In this document: one piece after another, positions 1 to 13,822 of the stretch
How the letters are laid out: the number at the start of each line of letters is the position of its first letter
Numbering within the stretch: position 1 is the first letter of the stretch
From: Tetrahymena thermophila SB210
Lineage: Eukaryota; Ciliophora; Oligohymenophorea; Hymenostomatida; Tetrahymenidae
Direction: 5' to 3'
Length of the DNA: 64,000 bases
Assembly: GCF_000189635.1 (NCBI RefSeq)
Contig: NW_002476379.1
Coordinates: 1 to 64,000, forward strand
Notes under the pieces: generated by a model
Database searches by the model: none
Told to the model about the DNA's origin: nothing
What the model saw: the letters and a program-made list of their open reading frames with translations, nothing else
Program-made: the position numbers and the translations under genes

Positions 1-31
1 ACCCCAACCCCAACCCCAACCCCAACCCCAA
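1..31. repeat. Macronuclear telomere, CCCCAA repeats
   Basis: Five perfect CCCCAA units follow a leading A and end abruptly at base 31 in A+T-rich DNA. CCCCAA/TTGGGG is the Tetrahymena-type telomere repeat, so base 1 lies at or very near a physical chromosome end. The repeat stretch is shorter than a full natural telomere, which suggests the assembly was trimmed here. Confidence 0.97.
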
Positions 32-392
32 CAAATTTTTTATCATATTTTTTTGGAATCTTTATAATTTTTATATCTTATTTTTACAAAAATAAATGAT
101 AAAACAAAAATTTAATTAATAATTTAATGTTAGCAAAGTTAATAATTTAATGTTAGCAAAGTTAAGAATTAAGAATTGAATAGAACTTTTTTGATTGTTT
201 GGTCATAAATTGTAGTATACTTTAATTAATTTAAGAAATAAATAAATTTTTAAAATTCTTTTGTTTGTTTTCAAAGATATCATCAACTACTAAAAATTTA
301 TTTTGATTTCATAGATATCCAATAATCAGAAATATAAATAAATTAATAAAATAAGTAGATCTTTTATAATTTGTTGTAATTAGTTTTGAAAA
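32..392. other. Subtelomeric spacer and presumed 5' region of the first gene
   Basis: About 360 bases of A+T-rich DNA separate the telomere from the first start codon. It holds a 23-base unit (AATAATTTAATGTTAGCAAA plus GTT) repeated in tandem at 118-140 and 141-163, then two copies of AAGAATT. No reading frame is convincing. By position it must contain the promoter and 5' leader of the channel gene. Confidence 0.7.
118..163. repeat. Two-copy 23-base subtelomeric tandem repeat
   Basis: Two adjacent, identical 23-base units sit at 118-140 and 141-163. They are followed by a duplicated 7-base AAGAATT at 164-177. No coding function is visible. It could be a remnant of slippage near the chromosome end. 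Confidence 0.75.
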
Positions 393-3300
393 ATGTATTA
401 TACAAAATCTATATAACCTGGAAAACTGCTAGAATACAGTACTAGTTTTAACACATCCAGGCAGTTCAATGCTTCAAAAGCAATAAATATAAACTCCTCC
501 TAAGCTAAGCAGGTTAAGAAAAAGATATTTAGTAAAGAAGAAAAAGAATCAATAAGATATGGTCAAGTTATTTAATTGTGTGGTATAGCTGATTAATCAA
601 CTTCAGGATTCCTCCATAGTAAAGGGTATCTTTTTTTCTTAAGCAATTTTTTTAAAAATGAGTATTTTTCATATGAAAATATAATAAAAAAAAAACTAAG
701 ATGGTCAAATACTAATGTCAATTTCATCAGAACTGATAATATGGAATTTAATAATTGTACAAGAGAAAGCTTATTCAGAATATTGCCAAAAGGCTAGTTT
801 TATATTCACGATTAATATTAAAAAGCATCAAAGTAATCAATTTTTATACTTATTTTAATATGAATTCATAAATGTTTCATCTTATTCTTCTGTATATTTA
901 TCTATTAATTACCAATTTATTCATTAAAATCATTTATTTATTTATTTTACTAATTTAACTTAATATTTGGATTTTAGAGAGGAAAAAAAAGTTCTTTTGA
1001 GTAGAAAGAAAAGAGAGCTTAAACATTATGAAAATATCGTAAAATAAATGAACGGAACTTAAGTTTATTTTGGTAGTGAAATTATACTTCAACATTTAGA
1101 TACTAAAGATTATCTATGTGGGACGCATGATTGTCCTTAAAATCCTCCTGATTCATTCAAACTTAAAATAAAACCATTCTTAAACAGTATGACTTTATTC
1201 AAGATTGTACCAATGAATTTGTATAATATAGAAGGAGATGCAGTCCAATAAAAATAAGAGTTTTTCTTGCAGCACGTAAAAACAGGTTATTTCATAAATA
1301 GAGTTCCTCTTGATAAAGTTTCAAGAAAATTTCAATAGGATATTTCTACTTAAATACTTGACTATCAGAAAAATGGATTTTTGTAAATAAAGCTACCTTA
1401 AACAATGTAAAACGGACAGTACCGCTGTATTCTAACCACTAAATTTAAGACTATCTGGTAATTCAATCAAATATTTGATCACGTAATAATCAATTAATTT
1501 GCAAAATAATGAAATTTATTTTTCTTAAATTATATTTAAATAGGACTTTTCAGAGGATACAGAAGATATTTTTAATTATGATTTAGTTTAAATAATACAT
1601 AATAGAAATAATAGTATTTTTTCTAAAAGTGATAAAAACAATAATCTTATTCTAAAAGAGTAAGATCAGAGTATTGCTATTCCTTTATATGATTCAATTT
1701 TCGAGATTGCAAAAGCTGATAGTTCAGAAAATTCTGATTTTATTTATTTAAGACACATTACTTCAGGAGAGGTTGTAACTGTTTAAGAACTGAACTAAAA
1801 GTCTTTAAAAAAAAAGGAGCTATTAGGAAATCAGCATACATTTGCTTCAGAGTATTAAAGAAGCATTCCTAGTAAATTTAGATCTTATGATAAGCAAAAT
1901 TTTGATATTAAATAGATAAACTAAAGTATTATTCAAAGCAGAAAAGAAGAAGAGGAAGAAGATGATGATGAATAATATGAATTTAAAAAGTATCAATATG
2001 TTTAAAATCCTTTAGAATCTTAAGTATGCATCACAAAAGCTTTTTCAAATGTTGGTGATTAAGAAGAAATAGATTTAAATGCTAAAGATTTAATAAATGA
2101 AAGCAAATAAAGTGTTCAATAATTAGAAAACTATTAGCCTGAATTCAACTTAAGAAGTTAAGATATTTAGCGTCTTTATCATGGTTAAAACATTGACAAA
2201 AGTGAATAATAGTTTGTTTTATAATCATTCAAAGAGGGTCCATTATTTGAGTAATAATAAAGTAAAATGATCTAGAGCGAATTTTTAATGAGTAAATTAT
2301 CGTAACATTAAAATGGTAGTAAAATTCAATAAACTAATGGTCTTACCAGCTATAATTCTTAAAAAATATAAAATATATCAGAAGAAAATAGCGAAGATGA
2401 GCAAGAGCAATCTTAAAATTAAGTTTCTAGCTAATTAGGATCAAATAACAATTAACTGATGAAGGAATAATCTTAAGAAATGAATTATACAGTATTAAAT
2501 AAACAAAATAAGCCAAGATTATCTCTATAATATTCTTAAAATGATTTATAAGCTATCTTAGGGGGAGATGATGGAAATTTTGAGTTTGAGTTTGAATTTG
2601 TATTAAGAGAATTTAATTATTAAAACTAAAAGGAAAACTAGTAGCTTCAAATTAGGAAAATTAGAAACAATTAGATAGTCTATGATAAAAAGGTTTTAGA
2701 TAATAAAAACTAAGAAGATGAAGATGGTTAATAATTAAATTCTCAAAAAGGTCTTATACTGAAAAAATCACCATGTTTTGTTAAGTTTATTTACAAAGAT
2801 GAATATGAATGTATCGATGTTTCTAACAGTGATATCAGCTCAAGTGTTTAATTAAAGTAATAAAGATCTAATTAAATATATGCTATCAGCTTCCATAAAA
2901 AAACATTGCTTTAACGTAGATCTTCTATTCATTTATCCTAGACTTTAAAATTCTTTGAGTAAAAAGTACCAGAAAAAATAAATTATGTAATTTAAGATTC
3001 TAAATCAAGCAAGTCTACTCTCAAATTTACAAAAAGCATTGATAAAATGACGAAAAGTGAGCAACAATAGTTGAGTGTGTTTTATTTTGAAAACAAAATA
3101 GGTTTTGATAAATAAATTAGCAGTAGTGGGTTCAGAATTGTTAAAGTTTAATCAAATTTAAAAAGAATTTTGCTTAAGGCCATGTCCACTTAAGAATAGA
3201 TTCACAAATTTAATTGCATCCTCTCTAAAATTAAAGACCTTGAATAGCTAAAGGAAAGTATTACAATTAAGAATGTTAAGTAAACAATTAAATGTATCAA

Positions 3301-6300
3301 AGAAATGAGCTCGCTCTTATCCGATGACAATGATTTACTTGAAAAGGGCTTAGGAATGTACAGCAATAATCCTACTTAACTTTCTATTGCTCTTTCTTAA
3401 CAACAATCATCTGAAAACTCCTAAGAAGAACTAAATGATTCTATTAATAACGAATAAAGTGCAACAAGTAATTATAATGAGTAAATAAGTGAAAATATTA
3501 GATAAGTATAAAATATTTTGGTGGACACAAAGTTAATGTATCTTGTTGTGTATCTAATTTACTCTCTTACATACAACTATAATTTTATTCAATTGATACA
3601 TGAAAAAGATAAGTAATTATCGTCTTATCTAAGCTAGCTTCTCTAACAATCTTATACGCTACTAAGAGAAATAATTTAAGATAACTAAAAAGCGAAGTTT
3701 GTGATTTGCTAATATTTAGAAATATTTATTAAAAACGCATTTGATATGGAGGATGAAGAGTAAATTTAAAATTTTCTGAAAGAATTATTTTAAGATAATT
3801 AAATGATTATCTAAGATTTAATCACTCCACGTTATATTTAAAATATTATTGATTCTATTTATGAAAAACAATAACCGCATCCTATTCATTGTATTATTTT
3901 ATCAGCTTTAACATAATGTAATAATTAAGCAGTTGCATAAAATTAATATTGCATTATCAAAAACTTTTTTTAGGACCATTAAAAATAAGAATTTCACTTT
4001 ACTTTCGAAAAAGATAATATTATTTATAGATAGAAAGTATTTGACAATAAAGGTAGAGAATAGGAAGAGTGTTAAGTTGTAAAACTTAAAATTACAAGTT
4101 TCTTAGAAAAATCTTCTAATAAAGATCTTGAAAATTTATATAAATATTTTATAACCTACATTGAGCTATTGTCTAATATTTGCTTTGGAAGAAATAAGAT
4201 AGGTATTGACTACATTCGTAAAATTATCACAGTAAATTAAGTCCTCCTATTCTTAGATATCTAAAAAAGCTAAATAATAATAACTGATGTTATTCGTAAA
4301 ATAGAATGCTCAATGCTCAAGTTGTTGCAAAACGCATTCCTAGAATGTTAAGAATTTTACGATGTAATTAATAAAAGAATACTTTTAAGATTTTAATAAT
4401 CAATCTTTAAAATCGTTTTATTTAAAATAAATAACTTTAATTTTTGATAAAAAACAACTCCACAAAAATCCTTATAAATCTATTGTAAATAAATAAATTT
4501 TTTTAGGTTTTAACAAAACGAAAAATTTTAAATTGATTTTAAACATTTAAATCGGAATTTATGCATAAATAATTAAAAATATTTAATTTGATAATATAAT
4601 TTAAAAAATTTTTATAATTGAAAAGGTTTAAAAGATATAAAAAGCAAGAAACTGGAATGAAATATCGCCTAAAAAATTTAAAAACAATAAAAATCAAAAA
4701 TATCTAACTGAAATTAAAGTGGCAATTGATTATATTAACAACTTCTTTACTAATCTAAATATTAGGAGTTTTACTAACTCGATATTTTTAACTCAGATGC
4801 TCGAAGTTTTTAAGTAAAATATAATATAGAAATATAAATTATTTATTTTATTTTTAGGAAAACGATAGATTTAGGAATTTAGCAAGATGGAAAGATTAAA
4901 GAAGTGATTGAAATAATGATTGAAATTTTTGAAAAGATTAGCAAAAAGTAGAAAGATTAATGTAATAAAATTCATTTTGTTTGAAAATTAATTATTATTA
5001 ATTTAAAAATAGAAATATCTGATTTATGCTAGTAATAGAAATGGATTATAGCCTCTATACTAAAAGAATGCTTTGGTAATTTATATTTAAAGAATTTGTT
5101 AGCTAAATTAATTAAACTTAAAATATAAAAGATATGAAGTTAAATGTGAACATAACTTATGTTTTACAATAATTTAAAAATTTCTATGAAAGCAAAATAC
5201 TTGATACTTCTCCATAAAATCAAAGTGATCAGATTGATAGATTGGATAAAAAAAGACATTTAAAAGAGTAAATCATTAAATAAAATTTCTTTAATATTTT
5301 TAATTTAAATATACAATTTTAGGATTTCAGATTAATGGAAGGAATTTATTAATATTCAACCAACACCTGAAGTGTAAAGAGTTGAGTAGACTTTAATATA
5401 ATAGTTAATCAAATTATAAAATGCTACCGTTTTTAACATTTTACTTTATCTCTTGTAAAGAATGTTTTCTAAAAAGAAAGAATTATATGAGAGCTTGTAA
5501 AAGGTTGTTTTATATTAAAAGGGGGATGCATTAGCAGTCTCGTAACAAATTTAAAAAAATAGACACCTCTTTTAACTTTTAAATGAACCTAATTTCAGAT
5601 ATTCACTATTTAACTCATTTTAGAAAAGCACAAATTCAGAATTATAGGTAAAATAATTAATAAGTACAAAACTAGATAAAAAATAATAAGATTAATGTAT
5701 TGTTGATAAGTAAACAAATTAAGCCAGTAATGATGAAAAAAAGAATATAATTACTTAGGAATTTAAAGATAAATTTAAAGCTTTTATATCTGGTAATGAA
5801 AGAAATAACTCTGATTAAGTTGAAATTAAATAAGTAGAATCATCCAGAGGAAGCTTTGCTAGTGATGATTAGCTAAAATTACGTGTAAACTAAGAAGCCT
5901 TCTTAAATAATTAGTCTAGTTAGCAAAACTGCTTTAATTAAAATTTATAATTTGCACAGTCTTAATATTGTTCAGAGTAGCAGAGTTAAGTGATAAACAA
6001 AAATATCAAAGAGGAATAAATAGCTTATAATTTAAGTAACAATTAAGTGAATAGTTAAAAGTTGAGTTAAAATTTAGAATAAAGTAATTATAATTTAGAA
6101 AGCATAAGATAAAGTAACATAAGTGAATATGAAAAAAATATAGTACTTACTCTTTTAACTGGAGAAGATGATAGCTAAGCAGACAGTGCTTTGAATTCCT
6201 AAATAGAAAATAGTTAATCAGTATTATTCTTTTCTTAAATGTAATAACCAAACGATAACCAAAATCGCCAAAAGTAATTTTATGGCAGTGATTTACATTA

Positions 6301-9300
6301 AGTTCCAAATCCAATGTGCTCATCACCGATTGAATCAAATTAAATTTCAAATTAAGAATATTTCTCAGACAATAATTAAAAAAATATAGTTAGCAAATTC
6401 GACTACTCAATTTAACAGAACCACCCAAACAACTTTTATCAAAGGGCTCATCCTTAAAAAACTGTTTCTATTGAAGAAAAAGTTACATATATAAATAATG
6501 AAAAACTAAACGATCAATCTAAAAGCGAAGAAGGAAACGTTTCATTTTATTCTGAGAACCCTGATGCTCAACCTGATTAGTGCTCAGAGGAATAGAGAAA
6601 TTCTTTTCTTTAGCTGATAGAAATAGATTAAAATTATTTTGAATAATTAATCACAGTTATTAACACACTCTCTTGGTCTATGAAAATAAAGAATGATATA
6701 TTTTAGAGCATTCCCTAAGACTATAAATAGATATTAGAATAAAACTTTTCTTAAACATGTATCAATTTTATAGGAGAGAGAGAAGATCATAATTTACTAA
6801 TTTAGAATTTAATTAGATCATATGATTTACATTAAGTATTTTTAAAGGTAATTTTTTTATTTATTTATTTTTATTGTATTTATAAATTTTTTTAATATAG
6901 TTCCTAAATGATACTTAAGATGAGAGAAACAAAGAATCTAACAATCTTAAAATTTTGTTAACATCTATTTACTAGTTTATAACATTGATGATCTGGAATA
7001 ACAATGAGGCAAAAATAGATTTATACAATACAAAAAATATTGCTGTTAATCATTTGGTTTTAAATGTTGGATCTTTGGAATTTCTAAAAGAACTTTACAA
7101 TAACTCAAAATAGCTATTATACAATTAATCAGAAATAATTTACATCAGTTAATCTATTTTAAGAGTTGCGTACTTTACCCAGATTTTGTTTTACAAGGCT
7201 AAGTTAATTTACTTTCTGAGAACACTTTTAATTTAAAATGACAAACCCATTAAAGACAACTAAGAAATAGTTTTTAGTGAAATTTAGAAATTTTAAGAAC
7301 TAAAAATCTTAGATCCAAATAATTTGAGATAAATTATCAATAAGAGAATAGATATCTTAATGAAAGAATATTCAGACAATCTAAATTAAAGTTATAAAAC
7401 TAAATCATTAGTTATAAATTCTGAAATAATGATTTTGATCGCAATGTTTTCTCTTTATTCCATGCTTATTGAAGGTCCAAATTTGATTTTAAGGAGAAAA
7501 TTTAACAAGATTCATCCTTTTAAGGTTTTAATTAAGCTTCTCTAGCATAGTTAGGAATGCATACCTTTAAAAAAGGAAATTCGTAGTTACTTAAACAGAG
7601 TTTACTACAATTAACAATATGTTACTGTGAAGAAATCTGCTCTTATTCATTACCCACTTATAGTTAGAAAGAGAACTTCTTAGAAGTTAGAATCAACATC
7701 AAATTTATCTTAGGAATCACTTAAGCAGAGTACGTTTATTTTTAAGAGCTACTCTTTGCTTAAGCAGAAGTTTAAATCAAAAAGTAAATTTAGTTAAGAC
7801 TAACAAAAATAAATTGAAAATGAAAGCAAAAAAGATGATTCCCCATAAAATCAAACCAATTTAAGTTTATTTTAGAGAATAAAATAGCTTATCTTTAAAA
7901 ACTAAATTTAATAGAAATTGAACCACACTTTTGCATTTTTATAATTTGCAGTTTAAGAAGCTAAGCAATTTGTTTAAAATAAGCTATCTAAATTCATGGA
8001 TAAGCTAGTAGAGGGTTATAAAGAAAGAAAAGAAAATAATAATGATGTCTAATCTATCATATCAGATATAAATAAAATTAAAAAACAAAAGCAGATAACT
8101 AAAGAAAATAAGGAGTATTTAGCTGCTGTTGAAGTTTTCTTACAACCTTCCTTTAAGTTCTGGAGTATTAATGATATATTGGATTTTTTCTTAGACAAGT
8201 ATGTTAAATTTATGGAAGCTAGATAAAATAAAGCTGTTAATTTTTAAAATTTGGAAAAAACCTCTCAGAAAAAAGAATTAAAAGAATCTAAAGGATAAAA
8301 AGATTTTAAAGAAACTGTGATCCCTTGTTTAAACACCGAGAGTTCGTACATTTCGAATAAAAATGAAAGTGGAAGTATAGACTCAGATGAAGATTAGTTA
8401 AATGATGATGAATAAAATATCGATTGTGATACTGAAGAAAGTGATGATAGTCTTGATGATGAATATCTTGAAATTAGCGACAAAGAAAAGTAAAAGTAAA
8501 CTTAGTAAAAAATAAAATTGAAAAAGATTGAAAAGCAAAAAATGAAAGATAGATTTAAAAATATCAATGAAGAAGAAGACGAAGAAGCATTTGAGAATAA
8601 TATGATAACAAGATAAAAAAGAATTCAAAAAAATGTTAAAAATTTTATTAGGCAAAATAAATCTTTATTTAAAAATCAGATTTAGCAAAATAATAGCAAA
8701 TGTGACTAGAATGAAAATTAAAGTATGCTAAAAGATGCAACAGCAATAAATTATATAATTTAAGACTTGAAAAATATGCAAAAAGACTTAGAATAGTATT
8801 TAGAGTATAAGTAAAACCCTAAAAAATACGATTAAATTTCAATAGAAAATTATATTAGATTTAAGCATTTACAATCTTATATTCTACTAAACTTTAAAGA
8901 AGTTATATACACCCTTTTCTTCATTTTTAAAAATTAGTCACTGATTAATAAATAACTTAAACCTGCTCTTTTGGACAGTTCTAATAATTTAAGAACTACT
9001 TTACATAGTATTTACTATATATTATCAGAAATAAGTGAAAGAGATGAATACTACTAAATTAGAATCTAAAAAATCAACAAGTTAATTTCAGATTTTATTC
9101 CTGGTGATAATTTGCTTAATAAGAAGACTTAAAATCTTTACAAATCTAATTTAAGTGCGTTTAAGATAGCATAAAGCTTGTAATTTTTATTTGTATATAT
9201 AATAAATAATAAATATTGAATTTAAAATAGGAATGGAACAAAAGGGAATAATAATTCTCCTGTTACTCATAAGGATGACTCTTAGTTAAATAAGAGATAA

Positions 9301-12300
9301 CAATTTTTAAAGAATTAAAAGGAGCAATTAACAATAGATGATTCGTAGTAAGGGGACACTACAAAAAAGTAAAGAGAATTCAACAAGTATGAAGCAAAAA
9401 GCACAATAAAAAGTGGATAAAAATAACCTATTGACTATACTGACATGGTAGAAAATGATATCAATAATAAGTTTAATAACCTCTACAGAAATATTTTGTA
9501 GCAATTAAATTTCTCATAAGAATTTTAGGATTTTTTGCAAAAGTAATAAGCATAAAAAAAATATTTAAATTTATTTAATGCTCTTTATTATTAAAAAGGG
9601 AAAATTAAAGGATATTTGATGTTTTGCAATTCATTCCAAAAAGTCACTCTCATTCAAAATCTAATAATTTTGATGATAATAGTTCAGTAGTTGTTAATGA
9701 AAAAGTTTAAACAATAACTTAGGATAATTTAATTTAAAGTCTATTTGATGTTGCTTTATCTCATCAAGATTTGCCTGATGACTTACATGTCTTTTATCTA
9801 AATATTTTAGTTGGAATGGTGAAAAGATAAAATTAGGTTAAAAAAATTACTGAAGATGAATTACAAGATGTAAATAATTGTTTCAAATTTTAGTTTTAAA
9901 AATTTTTTTTTTAATTAAGGATTTAGAAATTGATTAATGGAAGACAGAAGATTGGATTGATAATAAAAATGAAATAGTTGAAATTCAAAAATAATTAAGA
10001 ATGTATGGAGGTATTAGGCTTTTGTGCAATCTACTTTAATAATAAAATTTAGAATAAAGACTAAGTTTAGTTTCTTAAACATTACTATTTGGTATTACTC
10101 TGATGTTGGGAGGAAATTAAAAAACGCAATAAGTCCTAATTAATTTATTATTTAAAGATACTCATAATACAATCCTCGTTAATATTGCAGCTTTAATATA
10201 GAAAATAGGTAGAATTATTTATTTATTGTTAATCTAATTTAATAATATTCTTTTAATATTTAGGTAAAATTGCCTACAGATTTTCAAAAGAAAAAAAGAA
10301 TGTAAAACAATACATAGACAGCTATAATTACTATGATCCTGTAAGTCAGTAGGTAATTAGAAAGCATACTTGCTAACCTGACGATTACTAAGAGGAGTAA
10401 AAAATGGAGTTATGCTTCTTGGTTTTAAAAAGAATTTTCTAATTCCTCAAATTGTGTGTGATTAATAATATAGAAATGAAGAATTATTTAAGATGCTAAA
10501 CATTTATCAATAAAAGATAAAAACTTAATTCTATAAACTTTATTAAAGTAGCATGTGATACAAATTAATAATTTTCTAAAGTTTTGAAAAAGGTAAATTT
10601 TTAAATTTATTTTCATTTTATTAATTTCTTATTTTTTGTAGGAAACGCATGAAGTTTGCAATTATATAGCTGATTTTCTTACAGAGATGGTAAAAGTTCC
10701 ATGTACACAAAACTAAATTTCTTTGAGTCAAACATCTTACTTTGAGGACATATCACTATTGCCTTAACTTATAAACGTAAGAATTATTAAAATAAATATT
10801 AAATTAAATCTTTTTTAATTAGAAATAAAAAGAGCTCTAAAAGGATAAAATTTAAGAAGATAAAATACCTGACACTGATAAAAAAGAATAAGAAGAGGAA
10901 TTGCACCTATTGTATACAAAAGTAAAATACTTAGTCAAATTAAATTTAAGATATGTTATATTTTCAAAAAAATATAGGTCCTTCAAAGTATTCTTGTAGT
11001 GTTAGAAGGAGACGATGTTTAAATTTATGAAGAAATTTTAAGCAAAGTACCCTTAGAGTTTCTTCAGATTATATTCAACTAATATGTGAAACTCATAAAA
11101 GTGTAATCTTTAAGTGAAATAAGATAAGAAAAACATCTTGAATAGAAATAAGGAGAAATTTTGCATTACTAGTCTTAGCAAGAACAACAAGAAAGTTTGC
11201 AAGAGTTTCAGTTTGAACTTATAAATATTTAAAAAGACTAGTTAAAATAAGCTCTAAAGCAAAGAGTTTAAAATGGAAACTACAATCACGAGATAAAAAA
11301 TATTTTTTAAGTACTGATTATAGTAAAAATATTTTCTTAATACGACCAAACAATTTCCCAACACTTTAAGGATTTGATTACAAATGAGTACTATTATGTA
11401 GCTGAGTAGTTAGATTAAATGATTCTTAGTATTGTGATAGTTGATTAATAAAAGTATAAAAATACATTCTTTATTAATGAACCTTTATTCTCTTGTCTTT
11501 CACAGCAGACTAAGAAGATAATCATGAAATAAGTCAATCGTGACACGCAAAGAGACAAACTTATAGGTCTTATAAAATACTCTTTAGAAACTATCCCAAA
11601 CGAAATGGAATATAACTATTACTTGAGCTAAAAAAAGATTCCTGTGACTTATGAAACAATCAAAGTAATATAAACAGTCATTGCATACTACGGCATTTTT
11701 ATTAATATACTTCTGGCTTTCACAGCTACTGTTTAAATCAGCAAAGAAGGAGGAATAAATCTTTACTTCGAAAGTGATTTTCTTCTTTTTGATTTAGATT
11801 TCTTGATATTTATTTTCTTCTTACTTGTTATTTTATTCACAATCTTTACTGCAGTGAATTAAGTACCTCCTAAAATAAATATGCCCTTATAGCTAGCTGA
11901 TAAAGATAGTAGCTAATTAAATAACTTAGTTAAATCGTATATCAAGATGTTAAAATTTAAAATATAAACCAACAGACTTTATTTGCTCTTTAAATATAAC
12001 GAAATACCATATCTTATTATGCTTATTGTTAGTTCTTTCTTATCCTTAATAATCCATCCTAAGTTTATTGTTCTCAGTCTTCCATATTCAGTCGTAATTA
12101 ATTAATTAATTTTAAATTTTACAAAATAAATTTTAACAACTTATCAATAAAAAAAAGAGTAAACTTAAGTATGTAAAAGGAGTTGCAGAGAATCTTTACT
12201 TAGCTATCTTTATGAAAAGAAGAGAGCTTATCTTAATAAGCTTTTTAGGAATAATTTTCTTATACATTTTTAGTGTACTCTCTTTTAACAATTATTATTT

Positions 12301-12838
12301 AGAAGTTTATAGTGAAGATACTTTAGAAAGTGAGTCTGTTAACCAATGTAGCACCTTGCTATAATGTATGATTACTCTTATTTTATCTGGTGTTGTAGGC
12401 AATAATATGGCAGATTGGGAGCTCTCCACATTTTTTTCGGACACATTATACTTTATATTTATGTCAATATTATTTACAAACATTATCACTGGTATTATGA
12501 CAGACACTTTTGCAGAGTTAAGAGATTAAATTCACTTCAGTGAGACAGATAAAAGAAACAAGTGCTATATTTGTGGCATAGAAAAATTGACTGTAACTTG
12601 CTATTTTTTTGTATTTTTTATTATTCATCCAAATATTTTTAATTAGCTTGAGAATCAAGGAGAATAGTTTGACTTGCACATATAATTACATGACGTTTGG
12701 AAATATTCATATTATATTTATACAATAAACTAAAAAAACGAAGAACAAAACACAGGTATCGAACTTTAAATTAAGAAAATGATTTAAAAAGAGGACATCT
12801 CATGGTTACCAGATTATTCAGATGAAAATTCACAATGA
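393..12838 (+). CDS. Inositol 1,4,5-trisphosphate receptor-like calcium-release channel
   Basis: Very large multi-exon gene, roughly 3,700 residues or more. The ATG at 393 opens exons 393-625, 701-832 and 978-1482, which join in frame and give an IP3R-type N-terminus: SIRYGQVIQLCGIADQSTSG, then RESLFRILPKGQFYI, then FGSEIILQHLDTKDYL, a MIR-like trefoil. The middle carries long Q/N/S-rich stretches around helical RIH-like regions (about 3520-4380 and 10000-10770). The C-terminus has hydrophobic segments (about 11670-12510), a pore segment LILSGVVGNNMADW, the helix TGIMTDTFAELRD and the cytosolic CYICG/HIQLH zinc-type site, ending SWLPDYSDE as in IP3 receptors. Introns 12094-12169 and 12593-12646 were resolved. 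Known members form tetramers in the ER or related calcium stores. The pore differs from the usual GGGVGD. Central introns are not all mapped, and a split into two genes is possible but unlikely. Confidence 0.9.
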
Positions 12839-13822
12839 AAAAAAGTTTTCTCTAATTATAGAAATATTTATATATTAATAAAATGCATATTTATAAATTT
12901 ATACAATTTGTAATGAATAGTAAGCATAAAATTATATTTTGCTTAGCTTTAGTAAAATTATTCTTATTAAAAAGGTGTTTTATTCGAAAATATTTATATT
13001 TATTTCAAATATCGTTTTTTTAAATCTTTCTTTATTAGTTCTGTATTCTATGTAAGAAGAATTTTTATTTCTTTAAGTGTTGTTAACATTTTCTTAAAAA
13101 AATAGAAATAAATGTACTGTAAATATATTATTTAAATAAATTAAAAGCTATTCACAAATTAAATTAAAATAATTTTCAGACTACTATCATAACAGATTTG
13201 TTTAGTTAGATAAATAATTTAAAATATTTTTTTTGTTTAAAGAGTTGGTTGTTTTTATTTTCCTCAAAAAAACAGAAAATTTAACAGAATGATTATTAAT
13301 GAATGAAAACAAATAAGTTAAAATCTCCTTTTTGAAAAAAATAATTCTATAAACGAATATTTAAACTAACTCAAATGTCTTATATAGATGGCAAAATAAA
13401 TAGTTAATTTATACGCTATCATAATTTTTAAAAAATGTTGTTGGTTTTAGAAATAAATTTTAGATTTTGCTCTGTTCTTATTTCATTATTCTAAACTGCC
13501 GAATGATTAGCAGAAGAGAGAGATAGACCTATCACTTCAAAGAAATATTTTGATCAAGTAAAAATTGTTAAAGAGAAAGGGATTATTAATAATTCTAAGT
13601 CTTAGTGAAATAATATGAGAGTTGGTTGATATTTAACGAAATCTCAAAAACTGATAATTTTGTTAAGAAAAAAATGATGAAGAAAAATCCTTCTCTATTG
13701 ATATAAAAGCTAATTAAAGAAAAAATATTGTTAAGAAAAAAAAAACACTCTAAAAAATTAATTAATATAAAGAAGAAAAAGGAAAACAAATAGATTAGAT
13801 TATAAGGAGAACTTCTATTAAA
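12839..13822. other. Intergenic A+T-rich DNA
   Basis: No gene is supported. A 44-codon open stretch starts at 13375 (MSYIDGKINSQF...) and stops at 13506. Another open stretch, reading AEERDRPITSKKYF, runs to a TGA near 13607. Either could be an exon of a tiny unannotated gene, but both are within chance length for this code and composition. Confidence 0.6.

Noticed and set aside
4980-5160. Gene boundary in the middle of the calcium channel
   Set aside because: The A+T-rich patches here fit introns, and IP3R N- and C-terminal parts on either side are on one strand with RIH-like sequence in between, so one gene is the simpler reading.
13375-13607. Small gene between the calcium channel and the coiled-coil gene
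   Set aside because: Two short open stretches exist, but neither has homology, and their length is expected by chance when only TGA is a stop.
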